In this document: one piece after another, positions 1 to 6,772 of the stretch | Layout of the letters: each line of letters starts with the position of its first letter | Numbering within the stretch: position 1 is the stretch's first letter | Source: an uncultured Streptococcus sp. | GTDB lineage: Bacteria; Bacillota; Bacilli; Lactobacillales; Streptococcaceae | Length of the DNA: 18,117 bases | Direction: 5' to 3' | Assembly: GCA_934201655.1 (NCBI GenBank) | Contig: CAKPXD010000014.1 | Location: 1-18,117 of the forward strand | Program-made: the position numbers and the translations under genes | The notes under the pieces: generated by a model | Told to the model about the DNA's origin: nothing | What the model saw: only the letters and a program-made list of their open reading frames with translations | Database searches by the model: none

Positions 1-502
1 GTTCAGGGTCAGTCAGGGCGATTTGAATGGCTTCTTTGACATCTTGGTTAGACAGGGGTTCCAACTCAAAAATCTGAACACGACTGCGGATGGCTGGAGT
101 GACAGAAAAGAAAGGATTTTCAGTCGTGGCTCCAATCATAATGACCAGTCCACTTTCCAAAAGAGGCAAGAGGAAGTCTTGCTTGGTCTTGTCAAGACGA
201 TGAATCTCGTCTAGTAGCAGTACAAGGCCACCTGAGAATTTAGCTTCCTCAGCGATTTCTTGGAGGCGTTTTTTACTATCAACAGTGGCATTGAAGGTCC
301 GAAAAGCATACTTGGTCGTTCCAGCGATGGCTGAAGCGATACTGGTTTTTCCGATGCCTGGAGGTCCGTAGAGTATCATAGAGGATAGGCGATTGGCTTC
401 CACCATACGGCGGATAATCTTGCCTGGTCCAACTAGATGCTCCTGACCGATGACCTGGTCGATGGTTTTGGGGCGCATACGAAGCGCGAGATTGTCTGGC
501 AT
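1..502 (-). CDS. rarA: Replication-associated recombination protein A, AAA+ ATPase (5' part; gene runs off the left edge)
   Basis: I translated this from the minus strand. The first 167 codons show an AAA+ ATPase of the RarA/MgsA/WHIP family, which acts at stalled or damaged replication forks. Walker A is GPPGIGKT at residues 46-53 and Walker B is DEIHR at 98-102. An AIRSRVQIFEL stretch further on fits the sensor/arginine-finger region, and the N-terminus (MPDNLALRMRPKTIDQVIGQ) is typical of RarA. I chose the ATG at 502 because AAAGGA lies 5 bp upstream; an in-frame ATG at 520 would include that Shine-Dalgarno in the coding region. The family is usually about 420 residues, so roughly 60% of the gene lies outside the window. 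It is divergent from the DUF3013 gene. Family assignment is firm; the exact role here is inferred from the family. Confidence 0.9.
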   Translation of the reverse strand, partial: MPDNLALRMRPKTIDQVIGQEHLVGPGKIIRRMVEANRLSSMILYGPPGIGKTSIASAIAGTTKYAFRTFNATVDSKKRLQEIAEEAKFSGGLVLLLDEIHRLDKTKQDFLLPLLESGLVIMIGATTENPFFSVTPAIRSRVQIFELEPLSNQDVKEAIQIALTDPE

Positions 503-539
503 AGCAGTCCTTTCTAACATGGATTTTCTGATACGAATG

Positions 540-548
540 TGGTAAGAT
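540..548 (+). promoter_or_regulatory. Possible extended -10 promoter of the DUF3013 gene
   Basis: TGG-TAAGAT on the plus strand fits an extended -10 with a start near 555. It lies back to back with the rarA promoter, so the two polymerase footprints would overlap. No clear -35 is present, so this is tentative. Confidence 0.3.
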
Positions 549-558
549 GGTAGTATCT

Positions 559-567
559 ATTTTAGCA
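559..567 (-). promoter_or_regulatory. Extended -10 promoter of rarA
   Basis: On the minus strand the sequence reads TGC-TAAAAT, an extended -10 element. It places the start point near 552, about 50 nt before the rarA ATG. I see no good -35. Assignment is by sequence pattern only. Confidence 0.5.
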
Positions 568-617
568 TATTTCCGAGTATTCGGGGCGATTGAAGAGTCG
601 TATAGAAAGAGGACAAA

Positions 618-1088
618 ATGGCAACATATGGATTTTTAGACGTTTTACAAGAAGAGTTGGACAAGAACTTTCCTTTTGATTATGAGATTAGCTGGGACAA
701 GCGCAATCATGCGGTTGAAGTGAGTTTTCTATTAGAGGCACAAAATGCTGCAGGGGTGGAGATGTTAGATGAAGACGGAGAGGTGTCGTCAGATGATATC
801 CTTTTTGAAGAAGCGGTACTTTTTTACAACCCTGCCAAGTCAACTATTAATGAAGAAGACTATCTCACAGTCATCCCTTATTTGCCGAAGAAAGGTTTTT
901 CTCGTGAATTTTTAGCTTATTTTGCGCTATTCCTCAAAGATACTGCAGAGGTTGGACTAGATGCCCTCATGGACTTTTTGGAAGACCCAGAAGCAGAAGA
1001 ATTTGTCATGGAGTGGAACCAAGAAGTCTTTGAAGAAGGAAAAGTTGGATTGGAAGAAGGAGAATTTTACCCTTATCCGAGATATTAG
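618..1088 (+). CDS. DUF3013 family protein (function unknown)
   Basis: A 156-residue, strongly acidic, soluble protein with no membrane segment or signal peptide. It resembles the DUF3013 family, found in streptococci and relatives, for which I know of no assigned function. Acidic stretches run through the whole protein, for example VEMLDEDGEVSSDD and LEDPEAEEFVMEWNQEVFEEGKV near the C-terminus, which ends PYPRY. AGAGGAC at 608-614 sets the start at 618. The NUDIX gene begins 9 bp after its stop, so the two are probably cotranscribed. I cannot infer a function from sequence or neighbours. Confidence 0.8.
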   Translation: MATYGFLDVLQEELDKNFPFDYEISWDKRNHAVEVSFLLEAQNAAGVEMLDEDGEVSSDDILFEEAVLFYNPAKSTINEEDYLTVIPYLPKKGFSREFLAYFALFLKDTAEVGLDALMDFLEDPEAEEFVMEWNQEVFEEGKVGLEEGEFYPYPRY

Positions 1089-1097
1089 GAGTCTAGC

Positions 1098-1526
1098 ATG
1101 GAAATAGAACTTACTGATTTCCAAGGTTGCAAGATTGCCTTATTTTGTGGTGATAAGCTACTGACCATCTTGCGTGATGATAAGGAAAATATCCCTTGGC
1201 CCAATATGTGGGAGTTGCCGGGTGGTGGCTGTGAAGGGGACGAAAGCCCATTTGAATGCGCGGCGCGTGAAGTTTATGAGGAACTAGGCATTCACTTGAC
1301 CGAAGATTGCCTGCTTTGGAGCAAGATCTATCCCAGCATGCTCTTTGAAGATCGGCAGTCTGTCTTTATGGTCGGGCAACTAAGTCAAGAACAGTTTGAC
1401 AGTATCATCTTTGGAGATGAAGGACAGGCTTACAAACTGATGAACATTGAGGAATTTTTGACATCCAGTCAAGTAGTTCCGCAGTTGCAAGAGAGATTAA
1501 AAGATTATTTAAAAGTAAGTGATTAG
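1098..1526 (+). CDS. NUDIX hydrolase
   Basis: A 142-residue single-domain protein of the NUDIX superfamily, which hydrolyses nucleoside diphosphates linked to another group. The NUDIX box Gx5Ex7REUxEExGU is complete from G43 to I65 (E49, then R57-E58-V59-Y60-E61-E62-L63-G64-I65), so the magnesium-binding glutamates are present. The substrate cannot be told from sequence. WPNMWELPGGG just before the box is a common lead-in of 8-oxo-dGTP/ADP-ribose type members. It lies 9 bp after the DUF3013 gene and probably shares its transcript. A repeat element begins directly after its stop codon. Confidence 0.88.
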   Translation: MEIELTDFQGCKIALFCGDKLLTILRDDKENIPWPNMWELPGGGCEGDESPFECAAREVYEELGIHLTEDCLLWSKIYPSMLFEDRQSVFMVGQLSQEQFDSIIFGDEGQAYKLMNIEEFLTSSQVVPQLQERLKDYLKVSD

Positions 1527-1529
1527 AAA

Positions 1530-1633
1530 GGACGGTTCGGTTAAATTTCTAAACTGAACCCGCCCTAAACACTGTGCCAAAAAGATAAACTTCTCTTAAA
1601 CATAAGTGTCTTAAGAGAGTTTCCTATTTTGGC
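1530..1633. repeat. Compact element of two adjacent inverted repeats (RUP/MITE-like candidate)
   Basis: Two hairpins lie side by side between the NUDIX stop and prmA. The first pairs GGTTCGGTT (1534-1542) with AACTGAACC (1552-1560). The second is long and imperfect: an arm starting GCCAAAA and ending CTCTTAA (1576-1599) pairs with one starting TTAAGAG and ending TTTTGGC (1611-1633). Neither is followed by a T-run, so they are poor intrinsic terminators. Total size is about 105 bp, which invites comparison with the roughly 107-bp RUP element of pneumococcus. I could not verify that identity from memory, so the family is left open. Confidence 0.5.
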
Positions 1634-1663
1634 TTTGTGTTTTATGGGCTTGGTATCTTAATT

Positions 1664-2614
1664 ATGGAAACATGGCAAGAGTTAAAAGTAACGGTTAAGC
1701 GTGAGGGGGAGGAGCTAGTCTCTAACCTCCTGATTGAGCTAGGCGCCCAAGGGGTTGCAATCGAAGACAGCATGGACTATGTGGGTAATGTGGACCGCTT
1801 TGGTGAGATTTTTCCTGAGGTGGAGCAACAGGAAGAAATCGTGGTGACAGCCTACTATCCTGAAACGGTGGATGTGGCATCGGTTGAAGCGGACTTGCAG
1901 GCTCGCTTGACAGAATTGACAGATTTTATGGATCTGGGAGAGGTCAAGATGGGCACGACTGCCTTGGCTGAGGAAGACTGGGCAGACAACTGGAAGAAAT
2001 ACTATGAACCAGCTCGCATTACCCATGACTTGACCATCGTGCCATCATGGACGGACTATGAAGCGACGGCGGGCGAAAAGATTATCAAGCTAGATCCAGG
2101 GATGGCCTTTGGGACAGGTACGCATCCAACCACTAAGATGAGTCTTTTTGCCTTGGAGCAGGTCCTTCGTGGTGGTGAAACGGTGATCGATGTGGGGGCA
2201 GGTTCAGGGGTTCTTTCCATTGCTAGCTCTCTACTTGGTGCTAAGGAAATCTTTGCCTATGACCTAGATGATGTAGCAGTTCGGGTCGCTCAGGAAAATA
2301 TTGAACTCAATCCAGGCATGGAAAACATCCATGTAGCAGCAGGAGACTTGCTTAAGGGTGTTGAGATTGAAGCAGATGTGATTGTAGCTAATATCTTGGC
2401 GGATATCCTCATTCATCTGACAGAGGATGCTTATCGTTTGGTTAAGGACGAAGGCTACCTCATCATGAGTGGGATTATCAAGGACAAGTGGGACATGGTG
2501 CGCGAGTCAGCTGAGTCAGCTGGATTTTTCCTTGAAACCCATATGATCCAAGGGGAGTGGAATGCCTGTGTCTTCAAGAAGACCAAGGATATTTCTGGTG
2601 TGATTGGAGGTTAG
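1664..2614 (+). CDS. prmA: Ribosomal protein L11 methyltransferase
   Basis: A 316-residue SAM-dependent methyltransferase that trimethylates ribosomal protein L11. The N-terminal substrate-recognition domain (METWQELKV onward) is followed by the PrmA signature [12 protein letters not shown] at about 146-157, the SAM-binding loop [14 protein letters not shown] at 174-187, and a [11 protein letters not shown] motif in place of the usual NPPY region. The frame stays open upstream to a GTG at 1637, but PrmA proteins begin at METWQ and those extra codons lie next to the repeat, so ATG 1664 is preferred. No good Shine-Dalgarno precedes either start. rsmE starts 1 bp after its stop, making a two-gene methylation operon. 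Confidence 0.93.
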   Translation: METWQELKVTVKREGEELVSNLLIELGAQGVAIEDSMDYVGNVDRFGEIFPEVEQQEEIVVTAYYPETVDVASVEADLQARLTELTDFMDLGEVKMGTTALAEEDWADNWKKYYEPARITHDLTIVPSWTDYEATAGEKIIKLDPGMAFGTGTHPTTKMSLFALEQVLRGGETVIDVGAGSGVLSIASSLLGAKEIFAYDLDDVAVRVAQENIELNPGMENIHVAAGDLLKGVEIEADVIVANILADILIHLTEDAYRLVKDEGYLIMSGIIKDKWDMVRESAESAGFFLETHMIQGEWNACVFKKTKDISGVIGG

Positions 2615-2615
2615 A

Positions 2616-3359
2616 ATGCAACAGTATTTTGTCAAAGGCAGTGCTAGCTCACCAGTCACTATCGAGGACAAGGAAACCAGCAAGCACATGTTTCAAGTTA
2701 TGCGCTTGAAAGAGGATGACCAAGTGACCCTAGTCTTTAATGACGGGATCAAGCATTTGGCGCGCGTGCTAGATGTAGAGGCTCGTCAGTTTGAATTGGT
2801 TGAAGAACTAGCTGACAATGTGGAACTGCCAGTCCAAGTGACCATCGCATCAGGTTTTCCCAAGGGGGACAAGCTGGAGTTTATCACTCAAAAGGTGACG
2901 GAACTGGGGGCTAGCCAAATCTGGGCCTTTCCTGCCGACTGGTCAGTTGCCAAGTGGGATGGCAAGAAATTGGGGAAAAAGGTTGAAAAACTAGAAAAAA
3001 TCGCCCTGGGAGCAGCCGAGCAAAGCAAGCGAAATCTTGTCCCAAGTATTACCCTTTTTGAGAAAAAAGCAGACTTTCTAGCTCAGCTGGACCAGTTTGA
3101 CCGCATCGTGGTAGCCTACGAAGAGTCGGCTAAAGAAGGAGAATCAGCAGCACTTATACAAGCAGTTGCTGGGTTAGAAAAGGGAGCTAAACTGCTCTTT
3201 ATCTTTGGTCCAGAAGGTGGTTTATCCCCTGCAGAAATTGAATCTTTTGAAGCCAAGGGAGCGGTCCTTGCAGGACTTGGGCCTCGCATCCTACGAGCCG
3301 AAACAGCGCCACTTTACGCCTTGTCTGCAATAAGTGTTTTGCTTGAATTGGAAAAATAA
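2616..3359 (+). CDS. rsmE: 16S rRNA (uracil-1498-N3)-methyltransferase
   Basis: A 247-residue SPOUT-class methyltransferase that methylates N3 of U1498 in 16S rRNA using SAM. The N-terminal PUA-like RNA-binding part (about 1-70) is followed by the knotted SPOUT domain. The C-terminal SAM-binding motifs FIFGPEGGLSPAEIE and LGPRILRAETAPLYAL are typical of RsmE. GGAGG at 2606-2610 lies inside the end of prmA and positions the ATG at 2616. A TTG at 2604 is in frame but would use that Shine-Dalgarno as coding sequence. The gene follows prmA with a 1-bp gap and ends at a strong terminator. Confidence 0.93.
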   Translation: MQQYFVKGSASSPVTIEDKETSKHMFQVMRLKEDDQVTLVFNDGIKHLARVLDVEARQFELVEELADNVELPVQVTIASGFPKGDKLEFITQKVTELGASQIWAFPADWSVAKWDGKKLGKKVEKLEKIALGAAEQSKRNLVPSITLFEKKADFLAQLDQFDRIVVAYEESAKEGESAALIQAVAGLEKGAKLLFIFGPEGGLSPAEIESFEAKGAVLAGLGPRILRAETAPLYALSAISVLLELEK

Positions 3360-3368
3360 GAGACTATG

Positions 3369-3397
3369 AAAAAATCACCTAGAAAAGGTGATTTTTT
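3369..3397 (+). terminator. Intrinsic terminator of prmA-rsmE
   Basis: AAAAAATCACCT pairs with AGGTGATTTTTT around a 5-nt loop, with the T-run forming the end of the stem. It begins 9 bp after the rsmE stop. The A-rich 5' side means it could work in both directions. Confidence 0.85.
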
Positions 3398-3635
3398 ATG
3401 CGCTTGAAATGGCGCGCGAAAGAGTCAATAAACGTATCTACGGCGGCAATGGGAATCTTTAATTTTTTGATGATTTCGCAGAAAAAATGGATATCCAAAC
3501 TGTTCCTAATCTTGTGTTCTATTAAAACAGAGCAAATCACACTATTTAGAGCAGGAGAGTATTTCTTGTCTTGAAGAAAGATTAGTTTCACTAACAAAAA
3601 AATGACTCTGGAAATTGGAATCGTAGAGATGATAA
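3398..3635 (-). pseudogene. Possible decayed gene remnant, or non-coding
   Basis: These 238 bases lie between two terminators and hold no gene with a start codon and ribosome binding site. One minus-strand frame stays open throughout and reads, for instance, ISRVIFLLVKLIFLQDKKYSPALNSV. This faintly recalls the end of a LysR-type effector domain, where R-x-I-x-L is followed by a hydrophilic turn and then LSPA. The only ATG for this frame is inside the reductase gene. The resemblance is weak and I would not name a family with confidence. Confidence 0.2.
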
Positions 3636-3663
3636 AAGAGGTTGGATTATTATCCAACCTCTT
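3636..3663 (-). terminator. Intrinsic terminator of the acetoin reductase gene
   Basis: A perfect 12-bp stem (AAGAGGTTGGAT with ATCCAACCTCTT) around a 4-nt loop starts 10 bp after the reductase stop codon on the minus strand and is followed by a short T-run. On the plus strand it is followed by TATTTTT, so it may work in both directions. Confidence 0.8.
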
Positions 3664-3673
3664 ATTTTTAATC

Positions 3674-4438
3674 TTAATGGAATTGCATACCACCATCGAC
3701 GATAATGGTTTGACCTGTAATGTAGTTTGAATCTGGTCCAGCAAGGAAGCTAACTGCTGCAGCTACATCTTCTGGTTCAGATAGACGTTTCAATGTAATA
3801 TCTTTTGCGAATGTTTGCATACCCCACTCGTCATCTTTTCCTGCATTTTTTCCAACTTCATGAGCGATATCATACATCATTGGTGTTTTAACGATACCTG
3901 GAGCATAGGCGTTAACAGTGATGCCTGAATCTGCTAAATCACGCGCCAATGTTTGAGTGATTCCACGAACGGCGAATTTTGTACCGCCGTAAACAGTCAA
4001 GTTTGGATTTCCGACAACACCTGCTTGTGAAGTAGCATTGATGATTTTACCACCGTGACCAAGTGCTTTAAATTGAGCCTGAGCAGCTTGTGCTCCCCAA
4101 ATCACACCACCGACGTTAATAGCAAATGTGCGAGCGAATTGTTCCTCTGTAATTGTATCCAGAGGTGTAGTAGGAGCGACACCAGCGTTGTTTACAACAA
4201 CGTTCAAGTTTCCGAAATAATCTACAACTTTTTGAAAAGCTGCAGCAACTTCCGCTTGTTTAGAAACATCAGCTACAACAGCAAAAGCTTTATCTGCTGA
4301 CAATTCAGCAACTGCTTTTTCAGCTGTTTCAGCATTGTAGTCTAATACTCCAACCTTAAAACCATCTTGAACCAAGCGTTTTGCAATTGCAAAACCGATC
4401 CCTTGACCTGCACCTGTAACAATAGCTACTTTAGACAT
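3674..4438 (-). CDS. butA: Acetoin/diacetyl reductase (short-chain dehydrogenase)
   Basis: A 254-residue classical short-chain dehydrogenase of the BudC/ButA type, which reduces diacetyl to acetoin and acetoin to 2,3-butanediol with NAD(P)H and so helps recycle NADH during fermentation. The dinucleotide-binding motif TGAGQGIG is at residues 8-15, NNAG at 83-86, and the catalytic triad is Ser137, Tyr150 and Lys154 (YGGTK). The C-terminus [13 protein letters not shown] is typical of this group. AAAGGAGGA just upstream fixes the ATG at 4438. The gene stands alone, divergent from the MIP channel gene, with its own promoter and terminator. Exact substrate preference is inferred from similarity to acetoin reductases. 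Confidence 0.88.
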   Translation of the reverse strand: MSKVAIVTGAGQGIGFAIAKRLVQDGFKVGVLDYNAETAEKAVAELSADKAFAVVADVSKQAEVAAAFQKVVDYFGNLNVVVNNAGVAPTTPLDTITEEQFARTFAINVGGVIWGAQAAQAQFKALGHGGKIINATSQAGVVGNPNLTVYGGTKFAVRGITQTLARDLADSGITVNAYAPGIVKTPMMYDIAHEVGKNAGKDDEWGMQTFAKDITLKRLSEPEDVAAAVSFLAGPDSNYITGQTIIVDGGMQFH

Positions 4439-4452
4439 ATGATTCCTCCTTT

Positions 4453-4467
4453 GGTATCCGTGATACC
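4453..4467. promoter_or_regulatory. 15-bp palindrome in the butA 5' leader, possible operator
   Basis: GGTATC-CGT-GATACC is a perfect 6-bp inverted repeat with a 3-bp spacer. It abuts the butA Shine-Dalgarno, about 70-85 nt downstream of the inferred start point. It could bind a repressor or form a small hairpin that restricts the ribosome binding site. The regulator is unknown. Confidence 0.4.
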
Positions 4468-4511
4468 ATTCAAACGTTCATAAAAGAACAACAAAGGGTT
4501 GTAAGTGAGTT

Positions 4512-4540
4512 GTGATAGATTCTAAAAGAAGTCCTATCAC
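4512..4540. promoter_or_regulatory. Inverted repeat over the butA transcription start
   Basis: GTGATAG (4512-4518) and CTATCAC (4534-4540) form a 7-bp inverted repeat with a 15-bp spacer. One arm covers the inferred start point near 4538. The GTGATA core recurs at 4460-4465 in the nearby palindrome. Confidence 0.4.
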
Positions 4541-4544
4541 TTTT

Positions 4545-4573
4545 AGTATATACTTTTGTGAAATTTGTGTCAA
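4545..4573 (-). promoter_or_regulatory. butA promoter
   Basis: On the minus strand, TTGACA (4573-4568), a 17-bp spacer and TATACT (4550-4545) make a near-consensus sigma-A promoter. The start point would be near 4538, giving a leader of about 100 nt. The spacer contains ATTTCACAA, one half of the usual Rex operator; the other half is poor. Confidence 0.8.
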
Positions 4574-4601
4574 ACAAATGCCTATTTTCCAAGCACTTTT
4601 C

Positions 4602-4630
4602 TTGAAACCCTTTCCTTCTTCTGATAGACT
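4602..4630 (+). promoter_or_regulatory. Promoter of the MIP channel gene
   Basis: TTGAAA (4602-4607), a 17-bp spacer and TAGACT (4625-4630) preceded by TGA give a good extended -10 promoter with a start near 4637, 24 nt before the ATG. Confidence 0.7.
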
Positions 4631-4660
4631 AATACATAGTTTGAAAAAAGGAGACTTAAT

Positions 4661-5329
4661 ATGAAAAAATTTGTTGCTGAATTGATCGGTACTTTTATGC
4701 TTGTGTTCATCGGAACAGGAGCTGTTGTTTTTGGAATTGGTGTTGAAGGTCTTGGACACCTTGGAATTGCTCTTGCTTTTGGTTTGGCAATCGTAGTTGC
4801 AGCTTTCTCAATCGGAACTGTTTCAGGTGCTCACTTGAACCCAGCTGTTTCGATCGCTATGTTTGTGAACAAACGTTTGTCATCTTCAGAACTTGTAAAC
4901 TACATCCTTGGTCAAGTAGTTGGTGCTTTCCTTGCGTCAGGATCTGTATTCTTCCTCTTGGCAAATTCAGGTATGTCAACTGCAAGTCTTGGTGAAAATG
5001 CCTTGGCAAACGGTGTAACTGTCTTTGGTGGTTTCTTGTTTGAAACAATCGCAACTTTCTTGTTTGTTTTGGTGATCATGACTGTAACTTCAGCAAGCAA
5101 AGGAAATGGCGCAATCGCTGGTTTGGTGATCGGTTTGTCATTGACAGCTTTGATTCTAGCTGGCTTGAACATCACTGGACTTTCAGTAAATCCAGCTCGT
5201 AGCTTGGCTCCTGCTGTATTGGTAGGTGGCGCAGCACTTCAACAAGTTTGGATTTTCATCCTTGCACCAATCGTTGGTGGAGTTCTTGCAGCCCTTGTTG
5301 CTAAAAACTTCCTTGGAACTGAAGAATAA
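4661..5329 (+). CDS. MIP-family channel, aquaporin type
   Basis: A 222-residue integral membrane protein of the major intrinsic protein family, with six predicted transmembrane helices and two NPA half-helices. The first NPA is at 60-62 (SGAHLNPAVS) and the second at 177-179 (SVNPARS). Glycerol facilitators usually have Asp after the second NPAR and are somewhat longer. Ser181 and the short length therefore point to the water-channel (AqpZ-like) branch, though small solutes such as peroxide cannot be excluded. AAAAAAGGAGA at 4643-4653 sets the start. It is a single-gene unit between its own promoter and terminator, divergent from butA. Confidence 0.9.
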   Translation: MKKFVAELIGTFMLVFIGTGAVVFGIGVEGLGHLGIALAFGLAIVVAAFSIGTVSGAHLNPAVSIAMFVNKRLSSSELVNYILGQVVGAFLASGSVFFLLANSGMSTASLGENALANGVTVFGGFLFETIATFLFVLVIMTVTSASKGNGAIAGLVIGLSLTALILAGLNITGLSVNPARSLAPAVLVGGAALQQVWIFILAPIVGGVLAALVAKNFLGTEE

Positions 5330-5338
5330 TTGAAACTT

Positions 5339-5378
5339 AAAAAGCCTTGCTTCTCATCTTGAGGAACAGGGCTTTTTC
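5339..5378. terminator. Bidirectional terminator between the MIP channel gene and the que operon
   Basis: AAAAAGCC (5339-5346) pairs with GGGCTTTTT (5369-5377), with further pairing of TTCTC and GAGGAA inside. T-runs follow on both strands, so it can stop the channel transcript on plus and the queF transcript on minus, the latter after reading through the BOX element. Confidence 0.75.
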
Positions 5379-5383
5379 GTATG

Positions 5384-5543
5384 ATACTCTTCGAAAATCT
5401 CTTCAAACCACCTCAGCTCTATCTGCAACCTCAAAACAGTGTTTTGAGCTGACTTCGTCAGTCTTATCTACAACCTCAAAGCAGTGCTTTGAGCAACCTG
5501 CGGCTAGCTTCCTAGTTTGCTCTTTTATTTTCATTGAGTATGA
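5384..5543 (+). repeat. BOX element (shortened boxA, partial boxB, boxB, boxC)
   Basis: This is the BOX repeat of pneumococcus and close relatives. boxA begins ATACTCTTCGAAAATCTC at 5384 but stops after about 34 bases and runs straight into a partial boxB (about 5418-5449). A complete 45-bp boxB follows at 5450-5494, starting TGACTTCGTCAG. boxC at 5495-5543 starts AACCTGCGGCTAGC and ends ATTGAGTATGA. The two boxB copies share the palindromes CTCAAAACAGTGTTTTGAG and CTCAAAGCAGTGCTTTGAG. It ends 2 bp from the queF stop codon. Module boundaries come from my knowledge of the family. Confidence 0.9.
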
Positions 5544-5545
5544 GT

Positions 5546-6037
5546 TTAACGGTTGTCAATTTTCTCTGGATAGAGGTCATGTTGGAAGAGGCGTTGTTCT
5601 GCCAATCCTTCATACTTGGTTCCAGGTCTACCGTAGTTGTAGTAGGGGTCGATTGAAATGCCACCGCGAGGTGTAAATTTTCCCCAGACTTCTAAATAGC
5701 GAGGGTCTAGCAAGTTGACCAAGTCTTTCCCGATAGTGTTGATACAGTTTTCATGAAAATCTCCATGGTTTCGGTAGCTAAAGAGGTAGAGTTTGAGGGA
5801 CTTTGACTCGACACAGAGCTTGTCAGGAATGTAGGAAATATAAATAGTTGCAAAGTCTGGCTGAGCAGTGATGGGACAAAGTGAGGTAAATTCAGGGCAG
5901 TTGAACTTGATGAAATAGTCATTTTCCACATGACGATTGTCAAAGGATTCGAGGACTTCGGGTTGATATTCGAAAATGTAGTTGGTTTCTTTGTTGCCGA
6001 GGAGGCTGAGGTTTTTCATTTCTTCTTGTTGTGACAT
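5546..6037 (-). CDS. queF: NADPH-dependent 7-cyano-7-deazaguanine reductase
   Basis: A 163-residue member of the T-fold QueF family (short, unimodular type), which reduces the nitrile of preQ0 to the amine of preQ1 using two NADPH. The catalytic cysteine is Cys54 in SLCPIT and the acid is Asp61; their 7-residue spacing matches the known enzyme. The NADPH/substrate motif [20 protein letters not shown] follows. The start at 6037 has only a weak AGAAAGAA Shine-Dalgarno. It is the last gene of the que operon, 18 bp after queE, and its stop is 2 bp from a BOX element. Confidence 0.95.
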   Translation of the reverse strand: MSQQEEMKNLSLLGNKETNYIFEYQPEVLESFDNRHVENDYFIKFNCPEFTSLCPITAQPDFATIYISYIPDKLCVESKSLKLYLFSYRNHGDFHENCINTIGKDLVNLLDPRYLEVWGKFTPRGGISIDPYYNYGRPGTKYEGLAEQRLFQHDLYPEKIDNR

Positions 6038-6055
6038 GATTTTTTCTTTCTAATC

Positions 6056-6772
6056 TTAAACACCACGTTGGTTGTCGTAGAGGAGGGTATGGAGTTGAGG
6101 AAGGACGCGGACATTGCCCCAGCTATCGTCGGCAGCGACACGTTCCCAGAGTTCTTTGAGGCGGTCCAGTTGGTCTTGGACAATATTGCCTGTAGCCTTG
6201 GGTTCAGGATTTCCTGCCGATAAGAAGAGGACATCTGGTTGGTAGCGTTCTTGAATACCTTTGGCAAAGGCTAGATCTGCATCATCAAAGACAGGGATTT
6301 TAAAGGTTACTTTGTCTGGGTCTAGTTGGGAAACGATAAAGTCCAAGGTCTCAAAGTTGACTTCCATCTTGGAGGAAGGAGGCTTAGGACTCAGAGTGAC
6401 TTGGTCAATATCTTTTAACCAATTTTGCCAGCGAGATCCCTGGGTTTCAACGGCAAGAGTGACACCACGTTCCTTGAGTTTGGTTACTAGCTCAGCCATG
6501 TTGGCTGCTAGGATAGCAGGATTTCCCCCAGATAGGGTGACATAGTCGTAGCTTCCTAGTTTATCTAATTCAGCGATTACTTCATCAGCTGTCATGCGAG
6601 TTGGTTTTTCAGAACCATCCCAAGTAAAGGCGGAGTCGCACCAGTCGCAGTGGTAGTCGCAACCAGCAGTGCGGACAAACATGGTTTTCTGGCCAATAGC
6701 TCGACCTTCACCTTGAAAGGTAGGCCCAAAAATTTCTAGAACTGGTAGTTTGAGGACACGTTCCTTAGTCAT
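6056..6772 (-). CDS. queE: 7-carboxy-7-deazaguanine synthase
   Basis: A 238-residue radical SAM enzyme that turns 6-carboxytetrahydropterin into 7-carboxy-7-deazaguanine, the ring-contraction step of queuosine synthesis. The cluster-binding motif Cx3Cx2C is Cys38, Cys42 and Cys45 (GCDYHCDWCDS), preceded by the QueE signature FGPTFQGEG at 15-23. SAM-binding LSGGNPA follows. The frame overlaps the end of queD by 8 bp, with the ATG at 6772 inside it, showing tight coupling. It uses the product of queD and supplies queC. Confidence 0.95.
   Translation of the reverse strand: MTKERVLKLPVLEIFGPTFQGEGRAIGQKTMFVRTAGCDYHCDWCDSAFTWDGSEKPTRMTADEVIAELDKLGSYDYVTLSGGNPAILAANMAELVTKLKERGVTLAVETQGSRWQNWLKDIDQVTLSPKPPSSKMEVNFETLDFIVSQLDPDKVTFKIPVFDDADLAFAKGIQERYQPDVLFLSAGNPEPKATGNIVQDQLDRLKELWERVAADDSWGNVRVLPQLHTLLYDNQRGV

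Noticed and set aside
1637..1663. GTG start giving prmA nine extra residues
   Set aside because: The extra codons follow the repeat element directly, have no Shine-Dalgarno, and the family begins at METWQ.
3379..3744. A 121-codon minus-strand reading frame crossing the butA terminator
   Set aside because: Its only ATG and first third lie in the butA coding sequence, it has no ribosome binding site, and it runs through a strong terminator. At most the middle part is a gene remnant.
4470..4490. Possible CcpA cre site (CAAACGTTC) upstream of butA
   Set aside because: The spacing of TG, AA and CG does not match the cre consensus.
5418..5494. Two near-identical units that could suggest a repeat array
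   Set aside because: They are boxB modules, directly adjacent with no spacers, so not a CRISPR.
5347..5676. A 109-codon plus-strand frame over the BOX element
   Set aside because: It is the translation of BOX repeats followed by antisense of queF, with no start signals.
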